Shown in pieces: positions 50,545 through 60,767 of a stretch of 64,000 nt of DNA (position 1 is its first letter; the number at the start of each line of letters is the position of its first letter). The position numbers were made by a program, and so were the translations under genes. Location of the stretch: positions 4,588,001-4,652,000 of the forward strand of contig OZ240676.1 of NCBI GenBank assembly GCA_965198895.1, in the 5' to 3' direction. Below the pieces are notes generated by a model. The model was given only the letters and a program-made list of their open reading frames with translations. It was not told the origin of the DNA and ran no database searches. This DNA is from LMUY01 sp965198895. Lineage in GTDB: Bacteria; Pseudomonadota; Alphaproteobacteria; Acetobacterales; Acetobacteraceae.

Positions 50545-53500
50545 TCAGACTGTCTCACCGGTCTCCTGGCGCTGCTGGCTTGATGCCGCGGCTTCAAGCA
50601 GCAACTCGCGAAATTTCAAGATCGAGGCTTCTACGGCCTCTATGAGGAGCCCGGACAGTTTGGGGATCTCAGTGGCGTCAAGCCGGGTAGACCGCTCGAA
50701 CATCTTCGCCGTTTCAGCAAGCCGAGTGAACCCAAACGTACCCGCAGCACCACCGAGGCTGTGTGCGGCGTCCGCTACGGACGGGAGATCCTCCAGCGTG
50801 TCCGGACCTCGTAGCTGAACGAGCAATAGCTCGCTTCGCTTGGTCAGTGCTCTGAGATGTTTCTCGAGTGCTTCCGGGTCGAGGAATGGCACCGTCTCCT
50901 CGTAGATCGCTTCATCGATCACTGGCAACGGTGGTGCGATCCGCAACGGTTTGGCGTTGAACGGCTCTGGCGACGAGGGCTCGGCTCGGCCAGTCGTGGC
51001 CTCCCCGACGGCTTTGAGAAGGGCTTCATATTGGAAAGGCTTGGCAATATGACCATCCATGCCGGCCTGTCTGCATTGCTCGATTTGGTCCGTGAAGGCC
51101 TGTGCCGTCATTGCGACGATCGGCACACGAGCCGCATTTCCGGCGAGCTTGCGTATTCTGCGCGTCGCTTCGAGCCCGTCGATGCCCGGCATGCGCACGT
51201 CCATCAGGATGACCCCGAAATCTTCACCCTGAAGTGTCTCGATTGCCGCTTGTCCGCTGTCGACGCAGACGACTTCGTGACCGTCGAGGCGGAGGAATGC
51301 GGCTGCCACGTCCCGGTTCATCTCGACGTCGTCCACGACCAGTATGCGCAGGCTTATGCCTGCTGGTCCGCGATCGATTTGTTTCGCCGCTGGTGTGTCG
51401 ACGTCCGGAAGACCGCTGTTCTCTGGGAACTCCGCCCAAAAGATGCTGCCTCCCTCCGGGTTGTCGTCATAACCCATCTGGCCACCCATCCGTTCGATCA
51501 GGCGCGCCGTGATAGCCAGACCAAGGCCGGAGCCTTCTTGCGAGGTGCTGGCCTCGTCTCCGAAACGTTCGAACTCGCGGAAGAGTTTTTCACGGTGCTC
51601 GGACGAGATGCCAGGCCCGGTATCTGCTACTTCCACCCGAAGCCCGCTACGCAGAGTTGCTTTGGTCAGCCGGAGTTCAACACTGCCGTGTGCGGTGAAC
51701 TTGATCGCGTTGCCAAGCAAGTTCACCAGTATCTGGCGCAGGCGAATAGAATCGACCACGATGTGCTCTGGCGCCGAAGCGGCCATCGTCGATGACAGTG
51801 CCAAGCTTTTGGTCACGGCCGCCGGAGACACAAGATTGAGACACGCCTGGGCAAGCTGTCGCACGTCTATATCGACGGCGTGCATCTCGATCCGATCCGA
51901 CTCAATCTGGGAAAGGTCGAGCACGGCATTGATCATACCGAGCAGATGCTTCCCTGCTTCCTCCATGGCTTCGACATTTGCCGCCTGTGTCGGAGCAAGT
52001 CCGCCTTGCAAACGCAAAAGCTGGGCGTAGCCGAGTATGCCGTTCAACGGCGTCCGAAGCTCGTGCGTGACACTGGTCAAGAATCTTGATTTCGCCTCGT
52101 TCGCCTTCTTCGCCTGGTCGCGGCTCTTGGCCAGGTGTCGTGTGAGCTTCTCCAGTCTTGCATTTGATTCCGCGATTAACTCCCGCTCTCGAGCCTCTCG
52201 GGCTGCGAGTTCGGCTGCACGCCGCAAGCGTTCCGTGCTGTCAACCACGGAAGCCACCGTGATGTTGCCATCGAAGGTTTTGACCGGGCGAAGCATCACA
52301 TCGATTGGCACCAAACTCCCGTCCTTCCGGAGCCCATGAAACTGGCCATCCGCCAATCCATCCGCATAGCTTTCGGCGAAAACGGTGTGTGTGGCAGGCC
52401 GCCCGGTCCTGAACTGAGGAGGTACGAGGTATTCCGCAGGGGTCCCGATGAGCGCTCCGTTAGGGTAGCCAAAGATTTGCTCCGCGCGGACGTTGATCAT
52501 CGTGATATGTCCTCTTTCATCGATGATCAGCATCCCGTTTGGAGCAGCTTCGATCATGATAGCCCGCTGCGCCTCTTCCGCCTGCGTTGCCGTGAGGTCG
52601 TGCACGACCTTGGCGTAACTACTGACCTCTCCCGCTTCATCGTAGATCGCGGTCAATGCGATTCGGGCCCAGAACTGGCTTCCGTTTTTCCGAACTCGCC
52701 AGCCATGAAGCTCGAACCGCCCCCGCTCTTTTGCCTCTCTGAGAATGCGCGCTGGTTGTCCGCTGGCAAACTCTTCGGCTGTAAAGAAGACTCCGAAGTG
52801 AACTCCAACTATCTCGGCCTCGGAATATCCCTTCAATCGTTGTGATACTTTGTTCCAGCTCGCCACATTACCCCATTGGTCGAGATAGTATATGGCGTGA
52901 TCGGCGACGTTATCGACTAAAGTCCGGATTGTATTATCGTTATTCCGTGCGAAATCTTCTGCACGGCCGCGACGACCGAGTTCGCGCCACAATAGCATGG
53001 CCAAGGCCACGCCGATTACGATCAGCGCGCAAAGTACCGAGCAAGATACGATCGTTTTGTGGAGCCAGTCAGCGTAGATCTCGCGGACCGGAACTCCGAC
53101 CGTTAGTACGAACGGATAGTCCCCGACCTTCTCGAAGTAGTATAAGCGCGTGATGCCGTCGATGCTTGCCACGGCTTCGATAAAGCCGGAGCCGGATACT
53201 TTAGCCTGCTGCAACGACACTGTCTTAGACATATCCCGGCCAACGTCTTCGTCACGATAAGGACGCCGAACGACCAGTGGCCCCTCCGTGCTGGTCAGCG
53301 TGACGATGGCTTGCGCCCCCATGTCCAGTTTTTCGAACATGTCGCGAAAGAAGCTGAGTGGTATCCGCCGTACGACGGCCCCGCCGAAAGAGCCGTCTTC
53401 ATTGTCGATGCGACGGGCAAGGGCTATGACCCAGCTTCCATCCACCTGGCTCCGCAATGGCGGGCTGAAGACCAGCCCAATATCCTCGTGCCTCAATGCT

Positions 53501-53925
53501 TGGAATTGAGGTCGGTTCGCAACACTGTAGTTGCTTGGGAACAGGCTACCGGACTGGTAGACAAGGTGCCCTGTTGCATCGGCCACGAGTGTTTCCAAGC
53601 CACCCGCTTCTCCCAGATTTCGGAACAAGAGCGACTGCCGGTCCCGCGCGTCCAATTTGTCAATTCCGGGAAACTTTGTATTCAGGGCAATGGATCGAAG
53701 AGACTGATTGGCTGTGCCAATGCTCTGTAATATCTCATCCCTGATCACCAACGCCATATTTCGCTCCTGCTGTTCAGCCCCCAGGAGCGCCGCGTCGTGC
53801 GAGTCTTGCACAGCCCAAAACGTTATTGCGATAAGGGCCGCAACGATTGTTACTCCGGGGAGGACAACAAATCGCGTTGAATGAGGTCTGTGGCCTGACT
53901 CGCGCAGATTGTATCGGCTGGCCAT
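50545..53925 (-). CDS. Hybrid sensor histidine kinase (dCACHE-PAS-PAS-HK-REC-Hpt)
   Basis: 1126 residues. Membrane helix about 18-38, periplasmic sensor of dCACHE type to about 285 (VADATGHLVYQSG, FVLTVGVPVREIYADW), second helix about 291-313, two PAS domains (about 330-450, 455-570), coiled coil, HisKA with H621 (THELRTPLNGIL), HATPase (LLGNAIKFTAHG, ADTGPGIS, GSGLGLAI), REC (VVDD, D909 in LMDVRMPG, K962) and Hpt with H1055 (AHSLGGAAGTFG). A complete internal phosphorelay. AT content is visibly higher than in neighbours, suggesting a different history. No dedicated output regulator is adjacent. Confidence 0.92.
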   Translation of the reverse strand: MASRYNLRESGHRPHSTRFVVLPGVTIVAALIAITFWAVQDSHDAALLGAEQQERNMALVIRDEILQSIGTANQSLRSIALNTKFPGIDKLDARDRQSLLFRNLGEAGGLETLVADATGHLVYQSGSLFPSNYSVANRPQFQALRHEDIGLVFSPPLRSQVDGSWVIALARRIDNEDGSFGGAVVRRIPLSFFRDMFEKLDMGAQAIVTLTSTEGPLVVRRPYRDEDVGRDMSKTVSLQQAKVSGSGFIEAVASIDGITRLYYFEKVGDYPFVLTVGVPVREIYADWLHKTIVSCSVLCALIVIGVALAMLLWRELGRRGRAEDFARNNDNTIRTLVDNVADHAIYYLDQWGNVASWNKVSQRLKGYSEAEIVGVHFGVFFTAEEFASGQPARILREAKERGRFELHGWRVRKNGSQFWARIALTAIYDEAGEVSSYAKVVHDLTATQAEEAQRAIMIEAAPNGMLIIDERGHITMINVRAEQIFGYPNGALIGTPAEYLVPPQFRTGRPATHTVFAESYADGLADGQFHGLRKDGSLVPIDVMLRPVKTFDGNITVASVVDSTERLRRAAELAAREARERELIAESNARLEKLTRHLAKSRDQAKKANEAKSRFLTSVTHELRTPLNGILGYAQLLRLQGGLAPTQAANVEAMEEAGKHLLGMINAVLDLSQIESDRIEMHAVDIDVRQLAQACLNLVSPAAVTKSLALSSTMAASAPEHIVVDSIRLRQILVNLLGNAIKFTAHGSVELRLTKATLRSGLRVEVADTGPGISSEHREKLFREFERFGDEASTSQEGSGLGLAITARLIERMGGQMGYDDNPEGGSIFWAEFPENSGLPDVDTPAAKQIDRGPAGISLRILVVDDVEMNRDVAAAFLRLDGHEVVCVDSGQAAIETLQGEDFGVILMDVRMPGIDGLEATRRIRKLAGNAARVPIVAMTAQAFTDQIEQCRQAGMDGHIAKPFQYEALLKAVGEATTGRAEPSSPEPFNAKPLRIAPPLPVIDEAIYEETVPFLDPEALEKHLRALTKRSELLLVQLRGPDTLEDLPSVADAAHSLGGAAGTFGFTRLAETAKMFERSTRLDATEIPKLSGLLIEAVEASILKFRELLLEAAASSQQRQETGETV

Positions 53926-54025
53926 GAACAGCTCATCACAATAGGATTGTTCTCGTATGTAGATGAGGCAAATTACTCAAATGTTAAACGCATAGCCGCG
54001 CTGCTGCTCGACGCGGCAGTCTGTG

Positions 54026-55399
54026 CTAGACTGCCCGCCGATCGCGGGCCACGAAGCTGAAATGCGCCACACGGTCGGGCTGCGTCGTCACACGGCCGAT
54101 CGGCCGCAACTCGGCTGCATCGAGCGAGCTGACCTGGCTGGCTCGCAGCAGCGTTGCCAGCACCAGCACCGCCTCCGCCATGGCGAATTGGGCCGCGACG
54201 CAGATGCGGGGGCCGGCCCCGAACGGCAGGTAGCTGAAGCGCGCCGGGGCAGGGGCGTCCGGCATGAAGCGGGCAGGGTCGAACGCCGCCGGGTCGCGCC
54301 AGAGCGTCGTGTGGCGGTGCAGCACCCAAGGCGCGATCGCAACCGTGGCGCCGCGGGGGATCAAGGTGCCGTTGGCCACGTCGCGCCCGATCGCCGAGCG
54401 CGTGACCATGAAGGCGGGCGGATACAGCCGCAACGCCTCGCTCACGACGGCCCGGGTGACGGGCAGGCGGGCCAGCACCTCGGACGCATCGGCGGCGCCG
54501 AAGGGGTTGGCGTGGGCCTCCTCGGCCACGCGGCCCTGCCATGATGGCGATTGGGCCAGCAGCGACAGGGACCAGAACAGGGTCAGCGCCGTGGTCTCGT
54601 GGCCGGCCAGGATCATGGTCGCCACTTGGTCGCATAACTGCTCGCGGCTGAAACCTTCGCCGGTCTCGGGGTCGCGGGCGGCCACCAGCATGTCGAACAG
54701 GTCGCGCGGGCCGTCGGTGGCGGGCAAGCGGGCGCGGGCGTCCACGATGGTCGCGATCAGTGCCGTCCACTCGCGCCGGAAGCGCCGCCGGGCGGCGTCC
54801 TGGAACGAGGGGATGCCGGCGGGCAGCAACAGGTCGAGCGGCGAGGGGCGGGCAAGCTGGGTGGCAAAGCGGATCAGCAGCGTGCGCAAAGCCCCGCCAT
54901 GCGCCCCCATCTCCAGCGAGAACATCGACCGGCCGGCAATCTCCAGCGCGGTGCGTTGCATCTCGGGCAACAGCTCCACATCCGACCGGCCTGCCAGGCG
55001 GTCCCGGCAGGCGGCGGCCTCGACAGCCACGTGGCTGGTGAGCACCGGCATGGAACGCGGGGCCAGGATCGGCGCGATCGTGCGCCGCTGGTGACGCCAG
55101 GCGGCGCCCTCGCTCAGCAGCAGGCCGTCGCCCAGCAGGGGGGCAAGCAGGCGGCGCGTGATTGCGGGGCGGCGGTAGTTGGCGGCGTTGCGGACGAGCA
55201 CGTGGCCGATCGCCTCCGGATCGTTCAGCAGCACCTGCATCCGGCCGAGAAAGCTGCCAACCACCACCGGCTGCTCGTAGGCGCGCCGCCCCCACATCTC
55301 GAGCGCATTGCCCCGCATGTTCCGCAGCGTGGCGAACGCACCGGGGTTGGTGGACCGGACGGCGTGGATTGGCGGCGCGAGGCGGGGCTCAGCCAGCAT
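54026..55399 (-). CDS. Cytochrome P450
   Basis: 457 residues, soluble. I-helix oxygen-binding MILAGHETTALTLFW, K-helix EALRLYPP (ExxR), FDPARFMPD and the heme loop FGAGPRICVAAQFA, whose Cys is the axial ligand. The Gly after the heme Cys is Ala, a common variation. It looks closest to bacterial CYP families that hydroxylate fatty acids or terpenoids; substrate unknown. The ATG lies 11 bp inside the end of the response regulator gene, so it belongs to the CheB/CheR-HWE kinase operon. No ferredoxin gene is adjacent. Confidence 0.92.
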   Translation of the reverse strand: MLAEPRLAPPIHAVRSTNPGAFATLRNMRGNALEMWGRRAYEQPVVVGSFLGRMQVLLNDPEAIGHVLVRNAANYRRPAITRRLLAPLLGDGLLLSEGAAWRHQRRTIAPILAPRSMPVLTSHVAVEAAACRDRLAGRSDVELLPEMQRTALEIAGRSMFSLEMGAHGGALRTLLIRFATQLARPSPLDLLLPAGIPSFQDAARRRFRREWTALIATIVDARARLPATDGPRDLFDMLVAARDPETGEGFSREQLCDQVATMILAGHETTALTLFWSLSLLAQSPSWQGRVAEEAHANPFGAADASEVLARLPVTRAVVSEALRLYPPAFMVTRSAIGRDVANGTLIPRGATVAIAPWVLHRHTTLWRDPAAFDPARFMPDAPAPARFSYLPFGAGPRICVAAQFAMAEAVLVLATLLRASQVSSLDAAELRPIGRVTTQPDRVAHFSFVARDRRAV

Positions 55400-55766
55400 C
55401 CAAGCCCCTCTGCAGCCGAAGCGCCCCTATCAGGGCTTGGTCGCTCACGGGCTTTTCCAGGCGTGGGCAGCCGCGATACGCCGGGGCCAGGGCGTCCGTC
55501 CCGAAACCGGTCGTGAAGATGACGGGCACCCTGCGGGCGGCGAGGGCGTCCGCCACGCGGTAGGAGGGTGTGCCATGCAGGTCGACGTCCAAGATTGCCA
55601 GGTCCAGTAGGTTCGCAGCATCCGACGCGAAGGCGAGCGCCTCGTCCTCCCAGCTGAACGGGCCGACCGGCACCGCCCCGGCCGAGCGCAACATCTCCAT
55701 CGTGTCGGTTGCGATCACGTAGTCATCCTCCACGACCAGCACGCGTGCGCCCTGGACATCGTTCAT
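55389..55766 (-). CDS. Single-domain response regulator
   Basis: 125 residues, a REC domain alone. ARVLVVEDDYVIATDT (acidic pocket), LAILDVDLHG (phosphoacceptor Asp), VIFTTGFG (conserved Thr) and RLEKPVS (Lys-Pro). ATG 55766 overlaps the kinase stop as ATGA. Partner of the HWE kinase upstream; such receivers often act as phosphate sinks or on other proteins rather than DNA. Confidence 0.92.
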   Translation of the reverse strand: MNDVQGARVLVVEDDYVIATDTMEMLRSAGAVPVGPFSWEDEALAFASDAANLLDLAILDVDLHGTPSYRVADALAARRVPVIFTTGFGTDALAPAYRGCPRLEKPVSDQALIGALRLQRGLDAG

Positions 55767-58700
55767 CCCGGTTGACCGTGCCCAAGGTCGCCGATCGGGA
55801 TTTCGATCCAGCACGATACCCCGTCTGGACCGAACACCAGCTCGGTCCTGGCGCGCAACGACGCGGTCAACGAGTTCTGTATCAGTTGCCGTCCGAAGCC
55901 GTTTCGGGTGCCGGCATCCTCTGGCATGTCCACCCCGCTCTCACGCCAGTCGATCACCAGGTTCTTGCCCCCCTCCTCGTTCGGCGCGTGGTTCCATCGG
56001 ACCGCCAGCCGTCCTGCCTCCGACTTCAGTGCTCCGTGTTTGACCGCGTTGGTCGCCAGCTCGTGCACGACCAAGGCAATGGATTGGACCTGGTCCAACG
56101 ACAAGGGCGTTGCCGGCCCTTCGACCGTCAGCCTGCTCTCGTCCGCTGCACCATGCGCCTCGAGCTCGAGGCGAATGACGTGGCCGAGTTCGACGGTTTC
56201 GTCCGCCGCATGACTGATCAGTCCCTGGACCCGGCCCAGTGCCGACAGCCGGTCCTTGTAGGCGTCGAGCGAGCCGCCCTTGCCGATGGTTTGCCGGGCG
56301 ATGGCCTGAACCACGCCCAGCAGGTTGCGGGTGCGGTGTTGCAACTCGGCCACCATCACGCGCAGCCGCCCCTCGGCCCGCGTCAGTCCGGTCACGTCCA
56401 CGAAGCTCACGGCAGCACCATCGACCCGGCCGCGGGTATTTTGGTACGGCGTGACGCGCATGAGGTAGTGCGCCCCGTCCCGGCTGGTTTCGACCTTGCG
56501 CTCGACGAGCGCTGCCCCGGCGATCACCGCTTGGACGTCGGCGGCCAGGTCCTCCAGTTCGATCTGGCTGGTGAGGTCGGAGAGCGGCCGGCCGCGATCG
56601 GTGGGCAGGATGTTGAACAACTTGGAGATTTCGGGCGTGTAGCTTCGGATCACCAGCTTCCTGTCCAGGAACACCGTCGCCACGTTGTTGCTGTCGAACA
56701 GGTTCTGCAGGTCGGCATTGGCGCGGTCCAGCGCGTCCACCTTGCTGGTCAGCTCGGCATTGACGGTGTGCAGCTCCTCATTGACCGATTGCAGCTCCTC
56801 CTTGGACGCTTCCAGCTCCTCGTTGGTGGATTGGAACTCCTCGTTGACGGATTGCAATTCCTCGTTCGACGATTTCAACTCCTCGAGCGCCGTCTCGTAT
56901 TCCTCGACCAGCGATTGCAGCCGTTCGCGGGTCTCCCGCAGCTCCTCCTCGAGCTGGACGCTGGCGCCCTCGCGTAAGGATTGGACCCGGGCGGAGGCTT
57001 CCTCACGGCTGAGCGTCGGCCCCTGATCGGTGAACAGCACGAGATACAAGGGCTCGTCGTAGTCGATGAGCGGCTCCACCGTGATCGTTACGATTTGCAC
57101 CCGCCCGTCTTCCGTCTCCACGGCGGCCCCGCCGCGGGCGACGGTCCGGTTCGTTTCCACCGCCTCGCGGAACAGGCTGCGCAGATCGAGGCGTAGGCCC
57201 TTGCGCGCCATGGTCATCAACTGGCGGTTTGGCAGGCCGGGCGGCGCTTCGAGGAACTTGCCGGTGCGGCTCGAGAAATACACGACGTCGCCGTCGCCGT
57301 TCACGACGACATGCGGCGGTGCGAACCGCTCCAGCACCTGGGTATGGACGGACTGGCGCAGCGTCGTGCCACCGGAGAGGCCACGCCGCACCCAGTGGCC
57401 GCCACGGGTGGACGGCCGCAGGTCCCGCACGATCATCGGGAGCCGCACCGAAGCGATGACGTCCTCGCGCTTACGGAAGATGCGGTGCCGTTTATCGATC
57501 GGCGTGAACAGGTCCTGAAACTGCGAGACGTTTTCGGACGAACCGAGGAACAGGAAGCCACCGTCCCGAAGCGCATAGTGGAAGGTCGGAATGACCTGGC
57601 TTTGAATATCAGTGCCGAAGTAGATCAAAAGGTTACGGCACGAGACCAAATCCATGCGGGAGAACGGTGGGTCGCGGATGACGCTGTGCGGCGAGAAGAT
57701 GCAGAGGTCGCGCGCCTCCTTGGCCAACACGAAGCTGCCGGCGTCGGGAACGAAGAAACGGCGGCGGCGCGGATCGGCCACCGCGTCCAGCAATGCGGCA
57801 GGATAGCGCGCGGCCCGGGCGATGGAGAGCGCGTGCTCGTCGATGTCGGTCGCGAATACCTGCACGCGGGGCACGGCGGTCAGCGTGTCCATGTGCTCTC
57901 GCAACAAGATGGCGATGGAATACACCTCCTCGCCAGTGGCGCAGCCCGGCACCCAGACGCGGACGGTCTCAGTCGCGCCGCGGCCGTCGAACAGGCGTGG
58001 GATCACCATCGTCGCGATGTTGTCGAACGCCTCCGCGTCGCGGAAGAAGCTCGTAACGTTGATCAGCAGGTCGCGGAATAGGGCGCGCGCCTCGGCCGGG
58101 TCGCGGCCCAGCAGCGCCACGTAGGCCTCGGGGGTATCGACCTGGGCAACCTGCATGCGCCGCTGCACCCGGCGGAGGAACGTCTTGGTCTTGTAGCCCG
58201 AGAAATCATGGCCGACCTGGTTGCGCAGGATGGCGTAGATCTGCATCCGTGCGGCTTCGTACGTCCCGTCTCCCGTGGCTTTGCCGAAGACGGCCAGCGG
58301 TCCGCCCGGGGCCGCGAGGCTATTTGCGAACTGGATCAGCCGGGCGCCCATGTCGTCGGCCGGGATGGCGAAGTCGACGTAGCCGGTCGCGATCGCGCTA
58401 TCCGGCATGCTTGGGTGGCCCGGTCCGTGGCCGTCCTTGACCTGCGCCAGGGTCAGGCCGCCATACTCCTTGATCGCCTTCACCCCGAGCGTGCCATCCC
58501 CGTCACCGCCGGACAGCACGATGCCGGCGGCATACTCGCCACAGTCACGGGCCAGGGCGCTGAAGAACACGTCCACCGGTTTGCGAACCCGCTGGCCACC
58601 GTCTGGGCGGATGATCTGCAGGTGGCGGTGTTCGATGCTGAGCACCGCGTCCTCGGGCAGCACGTATACGTTGTTGCACTCGACGAGCATGTCGCTGGCG

Positions 58701-58897
58701 GCGACGTGTACCGGCATCTCGGTCCGCCGGCCGATGATCTCGTGCAGCAGGCTTTCCCGCGCCGGGTTGAGGTGGGTGACGACGACCACGGCAAACCCTG
58801 GCTTCTCCGGCACGCCGCCGAAGAAGCCCTCGAGTGCCTCGATCCCTCCAGCGGACGCGCCTACGCCGACGATTACAAACGGGTCGCCGTCTGCCAT
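55763..58897 (-). CDS. CheB-CheR-PAS-HWE histidine kinase fusion
   Basis: 1044 residues. CheB methylesterase domain (about 1-190): GASAGG with S15, THLNP with H42, GGDGDGT with D134; no receiver in front. CheR methyltransferase (about 205-480): SFFRDAEAF, WVPGCATGEEVYSIA. Then a PAS, a coiled coil of repeating NEELQS(V/T)NEE heptads (about 660-720), a second PAS (LFDSNNVATVFLDRKLVIRSYTPE) and a C-terminal HWE kinase: AELQHRTRNLLGVVQAIARQT (His), HELATNAVKHGAL and IDWRESG (the WxE). It probably links receptor-methylation-like chemistry to phosphotransfer. Operon with receiver and P450. Confidence 0.93.
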   Translation of the reverse strand: MADGDPFVIVGVGASAGGIEALEGFFGGVPEKPGFAVVVVTHLNPARESLLHEIIGRRTEMPVHVAASDMLVECNNVYVLPEDAVLSIEHRHLQIIRPDGGQRVRKPVDVFFSALARDCGEYAAGIVLSGGDGDGTLGVKAIKEYGGLTLAQVKDGHGPGHPSMPDSAIATGYVDFAIPADDMGARLIQFANSLAAPGGPLAVFGKATGDGTYEAARMQIYAILRNQVGHDFSGYKTKTFLRRVQRRMQVAQVDTPEAYVALLGRDPAEARALFRDLLINVTSFFRDAEAFDNIATMVIPRLFDGRGATETVRVWVPGCATGEEVYSIAILLREHMDTLTAVPRVQVFATDIDEHALSIARAARYPAALLDAVADPRRRRFFVPDAGSFVLAKEARDLCIFSPHSVIRDPPFSRMDLVSCRNLLIYFGTDIQSQVIPTFHYALRDGGFLFLGSSENVSQFQDLFTPIDKRHRIFRKREDVIASVRLPMIVRDLRPSTRGGHWVRRGLSGGTTLRQSVHTQVLERFAPPHVVVNGDGDVVYFSSRTGKFLEAPPGLPNRQLMTMARKGLRLDLRSLFREAVETNRTVARGGAAVETEDGRVQIVTITVEPLIDYDEPLYLVLFTDQGPTLSREEASARVQSLREGASVQLEEELRETRERLQSLVEEYETALEELKSSNEELQSVNEEFQSTNEELEASKEELQSVNEELHTVNAELTSKVDALDRANADLQNLFDSNNVATVFLDRKLVIRSYTPEISKLFNILPTDRGRPLSDLTSQIELEDLAADVQAVIAGAALVERKVETSRDGAHYLMRVTPYQNTRGRVDGAAVSFVDVTGLTRAEGRLRVMVAELQHRTRNLLGVVQAIARQTIGKGGSLDAYKDRLSALGRVQGLISHAADETVELGHVIRLELEAHGAADESRLTVEGPATPLSLDQVQSIALVVHELATNAVKHGALKSEAGRLAVRWNHAPNEEGGKNLVIDWRESGVDMPEDAGTRNGFGRQLIQNSLTASLRARTELVFGPDGVSCWIEIPIGDLGHGQPG

Positions 58898-58931
58898 GGC
58901 CTGCTCCTGTCACCAACTTACATGTGGGGCG

Positions 58932-60728
58932 TTAACGCGCGGCGTCTAACGTTTCCTTTTTCGCTTCGAGAACCAGCCAACGCTCTTCGGCTGCCGCTAG
59001 TTGCGTTTGTATGTCGGCAAGCGCCGCAGTTGCCGCGGCGAAGCGGGCCGGGCGGCGACGGTAGAGGTCGGGGTCCGCCAACTCGGTCTGCAGCGCAGCC
59101 ACTTTGCGCTCGAGCGTGCCGATTTCGGCGGGCAGCGAGTCCAAGGCCAATTTATCCTTGAACGACAGCTTCGCGGGCTTGGCGGAGGATCGGGTGGATT
59201 GCAGTCCCTTGGTGCCGCGAACCGGCTCCGCCTCGATCGCCGGGCCGCGCTGGGCGAGCATGTCGCTATACCCGCCGGCGTAGTCCACCCAGCGACCCTC
59301 GCCTTCGGACGCCAGCGTGGACGTCACGACGCGGTCCAGGAAGTCACGGTCGTGGCTGACCAGCAGCACGGTGCCGGGGTAGTCCGACAACAGTTCCTGC
59401 AACAGATCGAGGGTTTCCAGGTCCAGATCGTTGGTCGGTTCGTCCAGGATCAGCAGGTTGGATGGCCGGGCCAGGGCGCAGGCCAGCAGCAGCCGGCCGC
59501 GTTCGCCGCCGGACAGCATGCCGACGGGGGTGCGCGCCTGCTCCGGGCGGAACAGGAAGTCCTTCATGTAGCCGACCACGTGGCGCTTCTGGCCCGCCAC
59601 CGTCACCTGGTCGCCGTCGCCGCCGGTCAGCGTGTCCTGCAGGGTGCGCGCCGGGTCGAGCGCGGCGCGCTGCTGGTCCAGCGTGACGGGCAGCAGGTTG
59701 GTGCCGAGCGTTACGGTGCCGGTGTCGGGCTGGTCCAGCCCGGTCAGCAGGCGGAGCAGGGTGGTCTTGCCGGCGCCGTTCGGCCCGACGATGCCCAGCC
59801 GGTCGCCCCGCAGGAGTCGCAGGCTGAGGTCGCCCACGATCGGGCGCTGGCCGTAGCTCTTGCTGATGTGGTCGGCGACCACGACCTGCTTGCCCGATAG
59901 CTCGCCCTCCGCCGCCGCCATCTTGAGGCCGGTGCCGGGGCCGCCCATTTCGCGCCGCTTGGTGCGCAGCGCCGCCAGTTCGGCGACCCGGCGCACGTTG
60001 CGCTTGCGCCGCGCGGTGACGCCGAAGGTGATCCAGTGCTCCTCGCGCACGATCTGGCGGTTGAGCTTCTGGCGGTCGCGGGCGTCCTGCTCGGCCACTT
60101 CCTCGCGCCAGGCCTCGAAATGCTCGAAGCCGCGGTCCATGCGCCTTGTGACCCCGCCCTCCAGCCACACCACCGTCTTGCCGACTGTCTGCAGCATGCG
60201 GCGGTCATGGCTGATCAGCACGATGCCGGCACGCGAGGCGGCCAGTTCCTTCTCCAGCCACTCGATGGCGGGCAGGTCCAGGTGGTTGGTGGGCTCATCC
60301 AGCAGCAGCAGGTCTGGCTGCGGGGCCAGGGCGCGGGCCAGTGCCGCCCGCCGCGCCTCACCGCCCGACAGGTTCGCCGGGTTCTCGGTGCCCGTCAGGC
60401 CGAGGCGGTCGAGCAGCGCCGGGCCGCGATGCTCGTCATCGCCGCTGCCGAGGCCGTCCTGCACGTAGTCGAGCGTGGTGGCGAAACCGGACAGGTCGGG
60501 TTCCTGGGGCAAATAGCGGATCGTGGCACCCGGCTGCACGAAGCGCGTGCCGCCGTCGGGCTTCATCAGCCCGGCGGCGATTTTCAGGAACGTGGACTTG
60601 CCGGACCCGTTGCGCCCGACCAGGCAGATGCGCTCGCCGGCGCTGACGCCGATGGTCGCGGCGTCCAGCAGGGATTGGGTGCCGAGGGTGGCACTGATGT
60701 CTTGGAGTAACAGAAGAGGGGTCGCCAT
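58932..60728 (-). CDS. ABC-F family ATPase (Uup-like)
   Basis: 598 residues: two ABC domains, no membrane segment. First: VGRNGSGKST, LSGGEARRAALARAL, LLLLDEPTNHLD. Second: VGPNGAGKTT, LSGGERGRLLLACAL, LLILDEPTNDLD. The linker between them is short, and a C-terminal coiled coil (SLPAEIGTLERKVAALQTELAD) is present as in Uup. ABC-F proteins act on the ribosome, not in transport. Monocistronic, 182 bp from the small lipoprotein gene upstream. Confidence 0.92.
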   Translation of the reverse strand: MATPLLLLQDISATLGTQSLLDAATIGVSAGERICLVGRNGSGKSTFLKIAAGLMKPDGGTRFVQPGATIRYLPQEPDLSGFATTLDYVQDGLGSGDDEHRGPALLDRLGLTGTENPANLSGGEARRAALARALAPQPDLLLLDEPTNHLDLPAIEWLEKELAASRAGIVLISHDRRMLQTVGKTVVWLEGGVTRRMDRGFEHFEAWREEVAEQDARDRQKLNRQIVREEHWITFGVTARRKRNVRRVAELAALRTKRREMGGPGTGLKMAAAEGELSGKQVVVADHISKSYGQRPIVGDLSLRLLRGDRLGIVGPNGAGKTTLLRLLTGLDQPDTGTVTLGTNLLPVTLDQQRAALDPARTLQDTLTGGDGDQVTVAGQKRHVVGYMKDFLFRPEQARTPVGMLSGGERGRLLLACALARPSNLLILDEPTNDLDLETLDLLQELLSDYPGTVLLVSHDRDFLDRVVTSTLASEGEGRWVDYAGGYSDMLAQRGPAIEAEPVRGTKGLQSTRSSAKPAKLSFKDKLALDSLPAEIGTLERKVAALQTELADPDLYRRRPARFAAATAALADIQTQLAAAEERWLVLEAKKETLDAAR

Positions 60729-60767
60729 TCCCGGTGTCTGGCCCGGTCGACCCGGCGAAGCAAGCCT

